Source: an uncultured Aquimarina sp.
GTDB lineage: Bacteria; Bacteroidota; Bacteroidia; Flavobacteriales; Flavobacteriaceae
Direction of reading: 5' to 3'
DNA length: 64,000 nt
Assembly: GCA_947493495.1 (NCBI GenBank)
Contig: CANLRN010000002.1
Coordinates: 62,001-126,000 of the forward strand
Both the position numbers and the translations under genes were made by a program. The stretch's first letter is position 1; each line of letters opens with the position of its first letter. Shown here in pieces: positions 36,578-44,747 of the stretch. The notes beneath the pieces were generated by a model. It was not told the origin of the DNA and searched no databases. It was given only the letters and a program-made list of their open reading frames with translations.

Positions 36578-37954
36578 TTACTTGATGAGTGTGACTTCGG
36601 GGAAAGCAGCCTTATATCCAAACCAAAAAGCGTTATGAGTAGGAAATCGTTCTAGGATTTCTTTAGTTTTTATATTTTCTAGTTTATTTTCATAGAGTTT
36701 CCAAGTATTTCCTCCGATATCAGTAGCTTCTGATGCGCTGTTATACGATGTAAATTGATGATTTTGGGTAAAATAAACTCTATGCGCCCCACTTTTATCT
36801 GTGAAAACAGTGAATTTTTTGTTATTTATAGTGTTCGAATACATCTTGTTTTTTTGTAAAAATTTAGAAGATATTGCATAATTGTCATTAGTTTCTAGAG
36901 GAAGTCTGATGGCTAAAATTTCTTGTTTGTTTTTAAGTCTTTTATCGGTTTTAGGAACAGTAAACATTAAATCATCTGTAGAGAAGTATTCTTTATAAGC
37001 GATACCTTCATTATAATTTCGTTTATGACCTGTATTTATTGATAATACTGTAGTTTCTGGATGTAGTTTTTTCCAAGCTCCCCAAGTAGTAGTAACAACA
37101 CTTAGGTATTCTAATTCAATTCCTTTGCCTACCAATGGGCCAATAACTGGTTTTCCCCAGAGCGTATTCCATAGAGATTGTGTTTTTTGATCATACATTA
37201 ATTTATTAGATCGATATAAAAAACCACTGGTTCCTAATCGATATTGAACTCCATTTTTTTCTGTTTTGTATAAAATAACCGTACCGCATAAGGTACAGTA
37301 TACTCCAGCAACTGGAATCCCTCCAACCGAATCAGTAAACATTTCGTGCCAAGCAAGAATTCGTTTCGGATAGGCACGAGTGTCTCCATTGATTGAAATA
37401 CCAAAAACAATATCAGTGTCTTTTAAATACTTGGCGTTGGAGTTAGGTATCATTCTTGGATTTCTAAGTGGCGGGATTCCGTCTTGGATAACACCTCCCC
37501 ATCTCACTTCATCCAATCGTATTGTAGATTGATCAGCTCTGCCTGTAAAATAGGTAGAGAATTTTCTATCAATGCTATGATGTAGGATAGACTTAAACGC
37601 ATAGTATGTTGGATGGTAGGTAGGTGTTTTACTCCATATATATTCATACCATAGGTTAAAATCATATCCGTAGTGTTTTTTGGTCTTCTTTTTTAGGATG
37701 TTAAGTAGTTTAAATGATGTAGCGGTATTGTTTAAAAAATACAATGTTTCTACAGCTAAAATCTCAAAACTTTCTGACCAGTTTGTATCAATATAATTCA
37801 ATGAATTTTTATGCGTAGCTTTTTCTGAAGAAGTAAAAAAATCAATGAAATATTCATAGTCTTGCTTGAGAAATACGTCTTGAGAATGTTCTTGTGCCAG
37901 AAGAGGAATTCCTTGGAGCAGTAACAACATAATTATAGTTCTCATAAAGCTCAT
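36578..37954 (-). CDS. DUF3179 domain secreted protein
   Basis: This 458-residue protein has a signal peptide ending LLAQ and matches DUF3179. Family marks are RNPRMIPNSNAKYLKDTDIVFGI in parts, GDTRAYPKRILAWHEMFTD, the Cys pair in VAGVYCTLCGTVILY, SGFLYRSNKLMYDQKT, SLWNTLWGKPVIGPL and WGAWKKLHPETTVLS. The Cys pair may bind metal or form a disulfide. The N-terminal about 130 residues are helical and lineage-specific. The function is unknown. It lies 58 bp downstream of the ABC transporter gene on the same strand. Confidence 0.88.
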   Translation of the reverse strand: MSFMRTIIMLLLLQGIPLLAQEHSQDVFLKQDYEYFIDFFTSSEKATHKNSLNYIDTNWSESFEILAVETLYFLNNTATSFKLLNILKKKTKKHYGYDFNLWYEYIWSKTPTYHPTYYAFKSILHHSIDRKFSTYFTGRADQSTIRLDEVRWGGVIQDGIPPLRNPRMIPNSNAKYLKDTDIVFGISINGDTRAYPKRILAWHEMFTDSVGGIPVAGVYCTLCGTVILYKTEKNGVQYRLGTSGFLYRSNKLMYDQKTQSLWNTLWGKPVIGPLVGKGIELEYLSVVTTTWGAWKKLHPETTVLSINTGHKRNYNEGIAYKEYFSTDDLMFTVPKTDKRLKNKQEILAIRLPLETNDNYAISSKFLQKNKMYSNTINNKKFTVFTDKSGAHRVYFTQNHQFTSYNSASEATDIGGNTWKLYENKLENIKTKEILERFPTHNAFWFGYKAAFPEVTLIK

Positions 37955-38012
37955 TTTTTAATAAGTCGGATGAGAAAACGTATTTCGACATTTTTAAGGA
38001 AATTTTAGCGAT

Positions 38013-39791
38013 CTAAATTCTAGCTTGATAGGTGTACAGATCAAAATATCTTCCTTCAGCAGCAATCAGCTGTTCGTGTGTGCCTCGCTCAGCAATTTTG
38101 CCTGACTCAATTACCAGTATCTGATCTGCTTTTTTGATTGTGCTTAATCGATGCGCAATAACAAAAGTAGTTCTGCCTTTCATTAATTCTGCTAAGCTTT
38201 TTTGGATCAGAGCTTCACTCTCAGTATCCAGATTAGAGGTGGCTTCGTCTAGGATGATAATTTTGGGATCTGCCAGAATAGCTCTTGCAATAGCAATTCG
38301 TTGGCGTTGCCCACCGGATAATTTTACACCTCTTTCTCCGATTAACGTATTTAACCCCTTCTCAAAACGGTCTGTAAATTCATCTACATATGCTGCTTTT
38401 ACTGCTAGTTGTAGTTGTTCTTCTGTGGCATTAGGCCTTGGAAATAATATATTCTCTCTAATAGTACCTTCAAATAAAAATTCATCTTGTAATACGACTC
38501 CTAGATTGCGACGGTAACTACTAAGATTTACTTTAGAAATATCATGGCTATCGATGGTAATAAGGCCCGATTCTGGATTCAGGAATGTGGCAGACAATCC
38601 TGCAATAGTAGACTTACCAGAACCAGAACTTCCTACTAAGGCAGTCACCGTACCAGAAGCTGCTCTAAAATTAATATCATGTAATACTTGTTTTCCTTTT
38701 TCATAAGAAAAGGATACATTGTCGAATATAATATCACCTTTAATGTTTTCTAACTGTATGGTTCTGTTCTCTGGATCTTCTTCAGGATCCATATTCATTA
38801 ATTCTTCGGTACGGTCAAGACCAGCAAGGGCTTCAGTGAGTTGACTACCAATATTACTCATTTGTACGATTGGAGCAATCATAAATGCCAAATACATGGT
38901 GAATGATAAAAATTGACCAGCTGTCATAGCTCCTTCCATCATGTAGTATCCACCAATTCCCATTATCCCTGTTGTAGCTATACCTGCTAATAAAAATGTA
39001 GAAGAGCTAGTCATTAAGGCAGTAGCGGTTAAACTCTTTTTTACATTTTGAAATAAACGATCTACACCTTCTTCAAAAACCTTACTTTCTTGCTCTTCGG
39101 CACCAAAGCCTTTAATAACTCTTACTCCAGCAAGTGTCTCGGTTAATCTTCCTTTTACTTGAGCATTAATTTCTCCTCTAACTCTAAAAATTGGACGGAT
39201 ATATTTAAAAGCTTTTAAGGCTACGATACCAAATAAAGTAATAGGAATAAGTACAAAAAGTGTCATCCATCCATTTATGTTAACAAGTAACACCACAGAT
39301 ATAATAGCCGTAAATATCCCGCCTACTAATTGAACCAGCCCCGTTCCGATTAAATTACGAACACCCTCGACATCACTCATGATTCTGGAAACTAAGCCGC
39401 CTGATTTGGTATTATCAAAAAAACTGATTGGTAATGTCAATACTTTTTTCTGTACTTGGGCTCTAAGCTCAGAGATTAAAAACTGTGCTTGAACGCTTAA
39501 AACTCGGGTTAATAAAAAAGAGGTAGTTGCCTGGATTAATATTGCAGATCCTACGATGGTAAGTAGCTCATATAATTGCCCCATATCTTTACTTGGTACT
39601 ACATCATCTAATAAAGCTTTGCTTTTCCAAGGTAAAATCAAACCAGCAACTCTATTAAAAAAAATTAGAATAAGTCCAATGAAAACTAAACCTCGCCGTG
39701 GCCAGATAATTGTTTTAAAAGCCTTAACGATAGTGACTTTTGGTTTCTTTTTGTTTTTTTGATTAGATGGGGATGTTGCAAATTCTCTCAT
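38013..39791 (-). CDS. ABC exporter, fused permease and ATPase (MsbA-like)
   Basis: This 592-residue inner-membrane half-transporter probably works as a homodimer. Six helices (about residues 25-330) are followed by the ATPase domain with Walker A GSSGSGKS, Q-loop LQDEFLFEGTIREN, signature LSGGQRQR, Walker B IIILDEATSNLD and the H-loop IAHRLST. The best-known relatives flip lipid A or export lipids, peptides or drugs. Substrate cannot be assigned. It may be cotranscribed with the DUF3179 gene that follows. Confidence 0.93.
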   Translation of the reverse strand: MREFATSPSNQKNKKKPKVTIVKAFKTIIWPRRGLVFIGLILIFFNRVAGLILPWKSKALLDDVVPSKDMGQLYELLTIVGSAILIQATTSFLLTRVLSVQAQFLISELRAQVQKKVLTLPISFFDNTKSGGLVSRIMSDVEGVRNLIGTGLVQLVGGIFTAIISVVLLVNINGWMTLFVLIPITLFGIVALKAFKYIRPIFRVRGEINAQVKGRLTETLAGVRVIKGFGAEEQESKVFEEGVDRLFQNVKKSLTATALMTSSSTFLLAGIATTGIMGIGGYYMMEGAMTAGQFLSFTMYLAFMIAPIVQMSNIGSQLTEALAGLDRTEELMNMDPEEDPENRTIQLENIKGDIIFDNVSFSYEKGKQVLHDINFRAASGTVTALVGSSGSGKSTIAGLSATFLNPESGLITIDSHDISKVNLSSYRRNLGVVLQDEFLFEGTIRENILFPRPNATEEQLQLAVKAAYVDEFTDRFEKGLNTLIGERGVKLSGGQRQRIAIARAILADPKIIILDEATSNLDTESEALIQKSLAELMKGRTTFVIAHRLSTIKKADQILVIESGKIAERGTHEQLIAAEGRYFDLYTYQARI

Positions 39792-39838
39792 TGTTAATTT
39801 TTAGCTTCAAAAAAAGCAATTCTATAGTATTATAAATG

Positions 39839-40121
39839 CTAATTTCCAGATAGTTCATGACTAGAAATGACAATCTTTAGACTGGAATAGGTTTTCTTAA
39901 TTTCAGGAACTGTGCTTGACCATTTTGATATAGTGGCATCAATCAGATTTCTTTTTTTTACCTCCATGCTTTTAATCATGCATTCACCAAAAATGATTTC
40001 CTCATCAGTAAAATAAGAAACAATGCTATATGAACTATGTGCTTCTGCAAAATATGAATTATAAATGACTTTTTCCTAAGGTTAATTCTAGATAGTCCTT
40101 AAAAACTACATCAGGTCTCAT
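39839..40121 (-). pseudogene. C-terminal remnant of a subclass B1 metallo-beta-lactamase-like gene
   Basis: Translated by hand. From the ATG at 40121 the frame reads RPDVVFKDYLELTLGKSHL and stops. A one-base shift near 40057 continues as YFAEAHSSYSIVSYFTDEEI, then FGECMIKSME, NLIDATISKWSSTVPEIKK and LKIVISSHELSGN before the stop at 39839. These match the B1 segments xPDITFKDxLxLxLG, GxGHTxDNIVVY, GGCxVKS, GNLGDANxxxW and IVIPGHG. His, Cys and His zinc-ligand positions of this half are still visible. The N-terminal half with the HxHxD site is gone. This is a decayed fragment, not a working resistance gene. Confidence 0.6.
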
Positions 40122-40149
40122 ATATCTTTTTTTTAAAGAGTTTTAGGGA

Positions 40150-40491
40150 TTAATATTCAATATATTCAGAAGTACCTTTTTTATTTTCTTCATCTAGCCA
40201 TTGCCAGTTTAATGATAATTTGATTTTACTTTTTTTAGTCAAGCTAATATCAGCGATTGCTTTTCCTGATTTTAATTCATTTTCAGTAGTTAGACACTGA
40301 TACCGCATGATAAGCTGGTTATTACTAAGATATCCAATGATTTTACCATATCTGATGGTTCCACCAGAATAATCGGCCGTTACCAAATCTCCATCTTGTT
40401 TATATTCAAAAACAGTTTCAGAATTTACGGCACCATTTTTAGAGTTTTCTATAAGAAGGAATTTCCTGTTGTTTAAGTTGATATCTTTCAC
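40150..40491 (-). CDS. small conserved protein (often labelled n-acetylglutamate synthase)
   Basis: This 113-residue protein has the pattern FEYKQDGDLVTADYSGGTIRYGKIIG, LIMRYQCLTTENELKSGKA and LNWQWLDEENKKGTSEYIE. Relatives in Flavobacteria and Bacillus are labelled 'n-acetylglutamate synthase' with little basis. The fold looks like an all-beta MORN-like or lipocalin-like barrel. It lacks GNAT motifs, so I would not assign that enzyme. Its start overlaps the upstream gene's stop by 4 bp, and it is the last gene of the helicase operon. Confidence 0.75.
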   Translation of the reverse strand: MKDINLNNRKFLLIENSKNGAVNSETVFEYKQDGDLVTADYSGGTIRYGKIIGYLSNNQLIMRYQCLTTENELKSGKAIADISLTKKSKIKLSLNWQWLDEENKKGTSEYIEY

Positions 40492-41021
40492 CTTTTCTTT
40501 CTAAAAAATGTTACTGCTAAGATATAAATACTGAATGGAATTCCGATCCAGATTAATTCACTTAATAATACTTTAATACCCCGAATATTAAAGAACTTAC
40601 TAGCGCCAATAGGCGATACTTGTATCGGTCGCCAAGGAAAGAAATACCTGGAGTCATCAAAAGGGGAGAAGAATGCTATTCCTAGACCGCCAGAAGTCAT
40701 CGCATCAAGAACTCCGTGAGAAGCGGTACAAATTGTAAAATATAGAATAAGTAACAACCCTGCTTTAGAATTTAGTCTTTTAGAGTAAAATATAAGTGTT
40801 ACCAGAAGGCCTAACAATACGGCAAACACCAATGAATGTGAAAACCCTCGATGTCCCCAAAACCCTTCATAAGGAATACCTATAGCAAAACTGATGACAT
40901 CTGCATCGGGGATGATAGCGCAGATGGTCCCTAAGACCCAAAATTTCCAAGTCTTAATTTCTTTAGAAAAACTTTTGCCTAGAGCGTATGCTGCGAATGC
41001 ATGTCCGAAGATTGATGCCAT
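40488..41021 (-). CDS. membrane metal-dependent hydrolase (YdjM/DUF457 family)
   Basis: This 177-residue integral membrane protein has about four helices. It carries the family metal-binding motifs: SIFGHAFAAYALG at the N-terminus, IIPDADVISF, GHRGFSHSL and ASHGVLDAMTSGG. Proteins like E. coli YdjM share these His/Asp residues; their substrates are unknown. It overlaps its neighbours on both sides (1 bp upstream, 4 bp downstream), so it is translated from a tight operon. Confidence 0.9.
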   Translation of the reverse strand: MASIFGHAFAAYALGKSFSKEIKTWKFWVLGTICAIIPDADVISFAIGIPYEGFWGHRGFSHSLVFAVLLGLLVTLIFYSKRLNSKAGLLLILYFTICTASHGVLDAMTSGGLGIAFFSPFDDSRYFFPWRPIQVSPIGASKFFNIRGIKVLLSELIWIGIPFSIYILAVTFFRKKR

Positions 41022-41635
41022 TAATCAGATTGTTCTATATGATGAATTGTCTTAATGTTTCCTGAAATAGGTGAAATAGATACTTTTTTTTCGTTTTCTA
41101 ATACATAAAATATATATAAGCTATTTAATTCAATTAACTTTACTTTTTGCATTTTTCCATCAGTAAATTCGATTAATTTATTGACTTTAAAATCTCTGTT
41201 TTTAATAGTATTATTAAGTTCCAGACCTTGCCCTATAGCATAGCCTATATAAAAGCCTAGAGTACTTATAATTAGTATTAAAAATTTAGTAGATTGTAAG
41301 AAAGTGTAATGTTTCTTTAGCTTTAATTCTTTTTCTTTGGGAATTTCTTTTTTCAGTTTCTTTTTAATTCGTTTTTGTAACCACCATATAAATAGAAACA
41401 TAAGTGACAGATAACCAATTATAAATAATGGAATTTTAATGTTCTCTGTCAAAATGGCTATAGGACTTAGCAAAATATCTAATAGCGTAGAGTATTTAAT
41501 AATATTTATCCCTAAAAAAGAATAGAAAATAGAATAGCTTAACGTGCCTAAAATTAATAGGTATAAATAGGATAGGTATATGTATTCTTGGATACTCCCC
41601 TTAAGGAAAGTAGATTTTTTTATATTCCCAATCAT
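41021..41635 (-). CDS. membrane protein of unknown function
   Basis: This 204-residue protein has three or four predicted helices: two in the first 90 residues and one near 115-130 (FLILIISTLGFYIGYAIGQG). A Lys-rich cytosolic stretch between them has RIKKKLKKEIPKEKELKLKK. The C-terminal about 65 residues are soluble and beta-like. I recognise no family. It sits 30 bp after the helicase gene and overlaps the next gene by one base. Confidence 0.7.
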   Translation of the reverse strand: MIGNIKKSTFLKGSIQEYIYLSYLYLLILGTLSYSIFYSFLGINIIKYSTLLDILLSPIAILTENIKIPLFIIGYLSLMFLFIWWLQKRIKKKLKKEIPKEKELKLKKHYTFLQSTKFLILIISTLGFYIGYAIGQGLELNNTIKNRDFKVNKLIEFTDGKMQKVKLIELNSLYIFYVLENEKKVSISPISGNIKTIHHIEQSD

Positions 41636-41665
41636 TAGTTGCTTGTATTTTTTAGTAAAAACATA

Positions 41666-43024
41666 TTATTTTTTCTTCTTTTTATGTTTCAGATTATAGG
41701 TTTTATCACCTTTGGTTTTAGGTTTTTTGTACTTTTTTTTAATTTCACGTTTGTATTTCCCTCCTAGATTTACCTTTTTATTTTTTTCTTTCTTTTCGTG
41801 AAAAGATGCTCCTGCTTCATCATCATTAGGGCGTTTATGAGGATTGTATATTTCTTTTATCTTAGGTTGCTCTTCGGGGGTAAGTAGCTGAGAGATTTCT
41901 ACACTATTGGGTAATGGAAGTTTTTCTATCTCCATCTCCATTAGATCCTCAATGCAATCTAGATAATTTTGTTCTTTTTCTGTAGTAAGAACAATAGAGA
42001 CTCCTTCTTTTTCAGCTCTTCCTGTTCTACCGATACGGTGCATATAATTTTCTGGATATTCTGGAGTGTCTAGATTGATTACCTGACTTACATTATCAAT
42101 ATCGAGACCTCTAGCCATCACATCGGTAGCAATCAGAATTCGGTTATTTCCATTTCTAAACTGTTCAATACTTCGCAAACGATAGTTTTGGGTCTTGTTA
42201 GAATGGATAATACATATCTCATCGGGATAGGTTTTCTCTAATGCATCAAATAAACGATCCGCAATTTTTTTGTACCCTACAAATATGAGCGTCTTATGAT
42301 AGGTGTCTTTATCTTGTAGTAAATATGCTAATAGGTTAACTTTGGTATAAAAATTAGGAACTTTATAGCCGAATTGCTTGATGTTTTCTAGAGGTGTACC
42401 ACTTTTGGCAACAGATATTCTCTGAGGAGTTGTAAAAATTTCGCTAATTATTTGATCTACGTGATCGGTCATCGTAGCAGAAAACATAATATTTTGCCGT
42501 TGCCGTGGTAATATATCAAAAATGTTCATTAGTTGATGTCTAAATCCTAAATCCAGCATTACATCCACTTCATCAATCACTATTTTCTGAATAGATTTTA
42601 ATTGGAGCGCTCTACTTACTGCAAGATCATATAATCTCCCCGGTGTAGCTACTACGATATCTAACCCTTCAGATACGGCTTGTTTTTGTGTGTTGATATT
42701 TGTTCCACCATACACTCCACAAATACGAATATTGATGTAGGTGGTTAACTTTTCTATTTCATCTACTACCTGAACCACCAGTTCTCTGGTAGGAACTATT
42801 ATTAATACTCTGGGATTTTGCTGTACAGAATATTTTAACATCCTTAGAATTGGTAACATATACCCATATGTCTTACCAGTACCTGTTTGTGCAATACCTA
42901 CTACATCTTTCCCAGACATTACTACAGAAAATGCCTGCTCTTGGATAGGAGTAGGGGTTTCAAACCCTAAATCATCTAGGGCATTAATAAGTGGTGTACT
43001 TAAATTTAAATCTCGAAAGGTCAA
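41666..43024 (-). CDS. DEAD-box RNA helicase with DEVD motif II
   Basis: This 452-residue ATP-dependent RNA helicase has the Q motif (FETPTPIQEQAF), motif I AQTGTGKT, PTRELVVQV, TPGRL, motif II DEVD (D151-D154), SAT, ATDVMARGLDID and HRIGRTGR. The third residue of motif II is Val instead of the usual Ala. The C-terminal about 70 residues are Lys-rich (KKYKKPKTKGDK to KHKKKKK) and should bind RNA. The family unwinds short duplexes in ribosome assembly or mRNA turnover. It leads a leftward four-gene unit (helicase, membrane protein, YdjM-like, small protein). Confidence 0.93.
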   Translation of the reverse strand: MTFRDLNLSTPLINALDDLGFETPTPIQEQAFSVVMSGKDVVGIAQTGTGKTYGYMLPILRMLKYSVQQNPRVLIIVPTRELVVQVVDEIEKLTTYINIRICGVYGGTNINTQKQAVSEGLDIVVATPGRLYDLAVSRALQLKSIQKIVIDEVDVMLDLGFRHQLMNIFDILPRQRQNIMFSATMTDHVDQIISEIFTTPQRISVAKSGTPLENIKQFGYKVPNFYTKVNLLAYLLQDKDTYHKTLIFVGYKKIADRLFDALEKTYPDEICIIHSNKTQNYRLRSIEQFRNGNNRILIATDVMARGLDIDNVSQVINLDTPEYPENYMHRIGRTGRAEKEGVSIVLTTEKEQNYLDCIEDLMEMEIEKLPLPNSVEISQLLTPEEQPKIKEIYNPHKRPNDDEAGASFHEKKEKNKKVNLGGKYKREIKKKYKKPKTKGDKTYNLKHKKKKK

Positions 43025-43123
43025 TTGATTTCATTTTTATGCAAAGGTATGCTTATTTCTAAGATTGAATAACGAATCTTCTTGACATACAATGAAATGA
43101 ATGTTGTTTGTATAAAATTAAGA

Positions 43124-43209
43124 ATTGAAGTGGTTTAAACTTTTTTGATTTAAGTGAAAAATAGTGGTTTTGTTTTTAGATGAAACAATTTTTTAGTTTC
43201 ATAGCTATG
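43124..43209. repeat. half palindromic element with TAGCTA core (element D)
   Basis: The left arm starts ATTGAAGTGGTTTAAAC and matches the arm of element C (23630-23685) at 36 of 38 bases. It runs to a core TTTCATAGCTATGAAG (43197-43212 region). The right arm expected beyond the core is absent, so this looks like half of a long element. Confidence 0.6.
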
Positions 43210-43312
43210 AAGTTAAAACTTCATTAATAAGTAGTGCCAAATCATAATTTGAGTCTTTTCTATCATGATCTGAATGTATTTTTGAAGTATCAATTTAAAA
43301 AAAACACAAATC

Positions 43313-44089
43313 ATGTTATCAACAAAAATCTCATTTAAAACTGTATTTTTAATAAGCTTCACTTTTTTATGTATAAGTTCTTGTAGTGAAGACTCATCAA
43401 GCGATGATCAAAAGCCTAATGAAATTGTCGTCGAAGATTTTGCCAATTTTGAAAAGGATCCAAAATTAATAGAATACGTTGATGAAATGGCAATTAATTT
43501 GGATCAGCGATTTGATCTCCCTAAGGTAGACCTTACTACTGCGTCACGACTAGCAGAAATTATAGAATTGACAGAAACGCAAAAAGAAGAATTGGCTATT
43601 GCATTAGGTTTTGATTCTTCAAATCAAATGGAAGAATATAATCAGGGAAGGATTAAAAAATGGCAACAATTAGAAACACGTTTTGATCTTAAAAATCAAA
43701 AAGAAGATGATGTTAATGAAGTAATAACCGACGTTTTTATGGAGTTAATAGAAAGAGTAGCAAATAAAAACCCAAATAAGTTAGATACTTCTAAAGGACC
43801 TATGGATTGGTGGTGCACAGAGTGTTATATACCATATAGAAACCGAACAAAGGAGAGAGTTCGTAGACGCAGTGATCGGGCAAAATCATGTTTAGAACAA
43901 TTTGAGTTAAATGGTGACGATGAACAGTTTTTTAAATGCAATACAAGAAATAGGAGAATAGATGATGTTATATTACTTCGAAATCATTTTAATATGATTT
44001 GTTGTTTTTATGAACAGTGTGGTATTGCTTATATTGATGATATTTATAATTATTGTGAAGAACCTGATGAACAAATACCTACATCATAA
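43313..44089 (+). CDS. Cys-rich lipoprotein of unknown function
   Basis: This 258-residue protein has a lipoprotein signal ending FLCISSC and then a Ser/Asp linker. The middle is helical and acidic (about residues 45-150). The C-terminal third is basic and Cys-rich: DWWCTECYIPYRNRTKERVRRR, KSCLEQF, KCNTRNRR and NMICCFYEQCG. The Cys pairs may bind a metal or form disulfides. I recognise no family. It stands alone, with a half palindrome upstream and a terminator after it. Confidence 0.65.
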   Translation: MLSTKISFKTVFLISFTFLCISSCSEDSSSDDQKPNEIVVEDFANFEKDPKLIEYVDEMAINLDQRFDLPKVDLTTASRLAEIIELTETQKEELAIALGFDSSNQMEEYNQGRIKKWQQLETRFDLKNQKEDDVNEVITDVFMELIERVANKNPNKLDTSKGPMDWWCTECYIPYRNRTKERVRRRSDRAKSCLEQFELNGDDEQFFKCNTRNRRIDDVILLRNHFNMICCFYEQCGIAYIDDIYNYCEEPDEQIPTS

Positions 44090-44113
44090 TTTCTATAATT
44101 AAAAAAGCATAAG

Positions 44114-44147
44114 AAACACCTATTGGTTACAATAACTATAGGTGTTT
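44114..44147 (+). terminator. terminator after the Cys-rich lipoprotein gene
   Basis: AAACACCTAT and ATAGGTGTTT form perfect 10-bp arms with a 14-nt loop, followed by a T-run, 25 bp after the stop. Confidence 0.85.
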
Positions 44148-44204
44148 TTTATTTGAAGAATTTATAATGATTTTACTTACTTTTGATTTTCTAATAAATC
44201 AATT

Positions 44205-44744
44205 ATGAAAAAAATTCTCGCCTTTGCAGGTTCTAATAGTAGTACATCTATCAATTACCAATTGGTAGATTATGTAGCATCTGAAGTAACAGGGCATAAA
44301 GTAAAAGTATTAAAATTGATAAGTTATGGAGTGCCTATGTATAGCGAAGATGAAGAAAAAACAAATGGTTTCCCTGGACTGACTATGGGATTAAAACAAG
44401 AAATATCAGAAGCAGATGCATTAATTATTTCGGTTAGTGAGCATAATGGTAGTTGGAGTGCTTTTTTTAAAAACATCATAGATTGGTTATCTCGATTAGA
44501 TCGAAATTTTCTAGAAGGAAAAAAAATGCTAGTGATGAGTACTTCTCCGGGACAAAGGGGAGGAATTAGCGCATTAGAATATGCAAAAAATGTATTGCCA
44601 AGATTTGGAGCAGAAATTATAGATAGTTTTAGTTTTCCGTCTTTCTACGCGAATTTTTCTCAAGAAAAAAAAGAAGTTACTGATGAGACATTGTTATTAG
44701 GGCTAAGGGAAGTCGTAAGTACTTTTTCTCAACAAATTAAATAG
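44205..44744 (+). CDS. NADPH-dependent FMN reductase family protein
   Basis: This 179-residue flavodoxin-fold oxidoreductase has the phosphate loop AGSNSSTSINYQL at the N-terminus. SVSEHNGSWSAFFKNIIDWLSR (in two parts) and MSTSPGQRGG are typical of FMN reductase/ArsH-like proteins. It reduces flavins or quinone-like compounds with NAD(P)H. It lies 3 bp before the GTG start of pabB, so the two are cotranscribed. Confidence 0.92.
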   Translation: MKKILAFAGSNSSTSINYQLVDYVASEVTGHKVKVLKLISYGVPMYSEDEEKTNGFPGLTMGLKQEISEADALIISVSEHNGSWSAFFKNIIDWLSRLDRNFLEGKKMLVMSTSPGQRGGISALEYAKNVLPRFGAEIIDSFSFPSFYANFSQEKKEVTDETLLLGLREVVSTFSQQIK

Positions 44745-44747
44745 TCT

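Noticed and set aside
40150-40491. N-acetylglutamate synthase
   Set aside because: The protein is too short and lacks any GNAT acetyl-CoA motif; the name circulates by annotation transfer.
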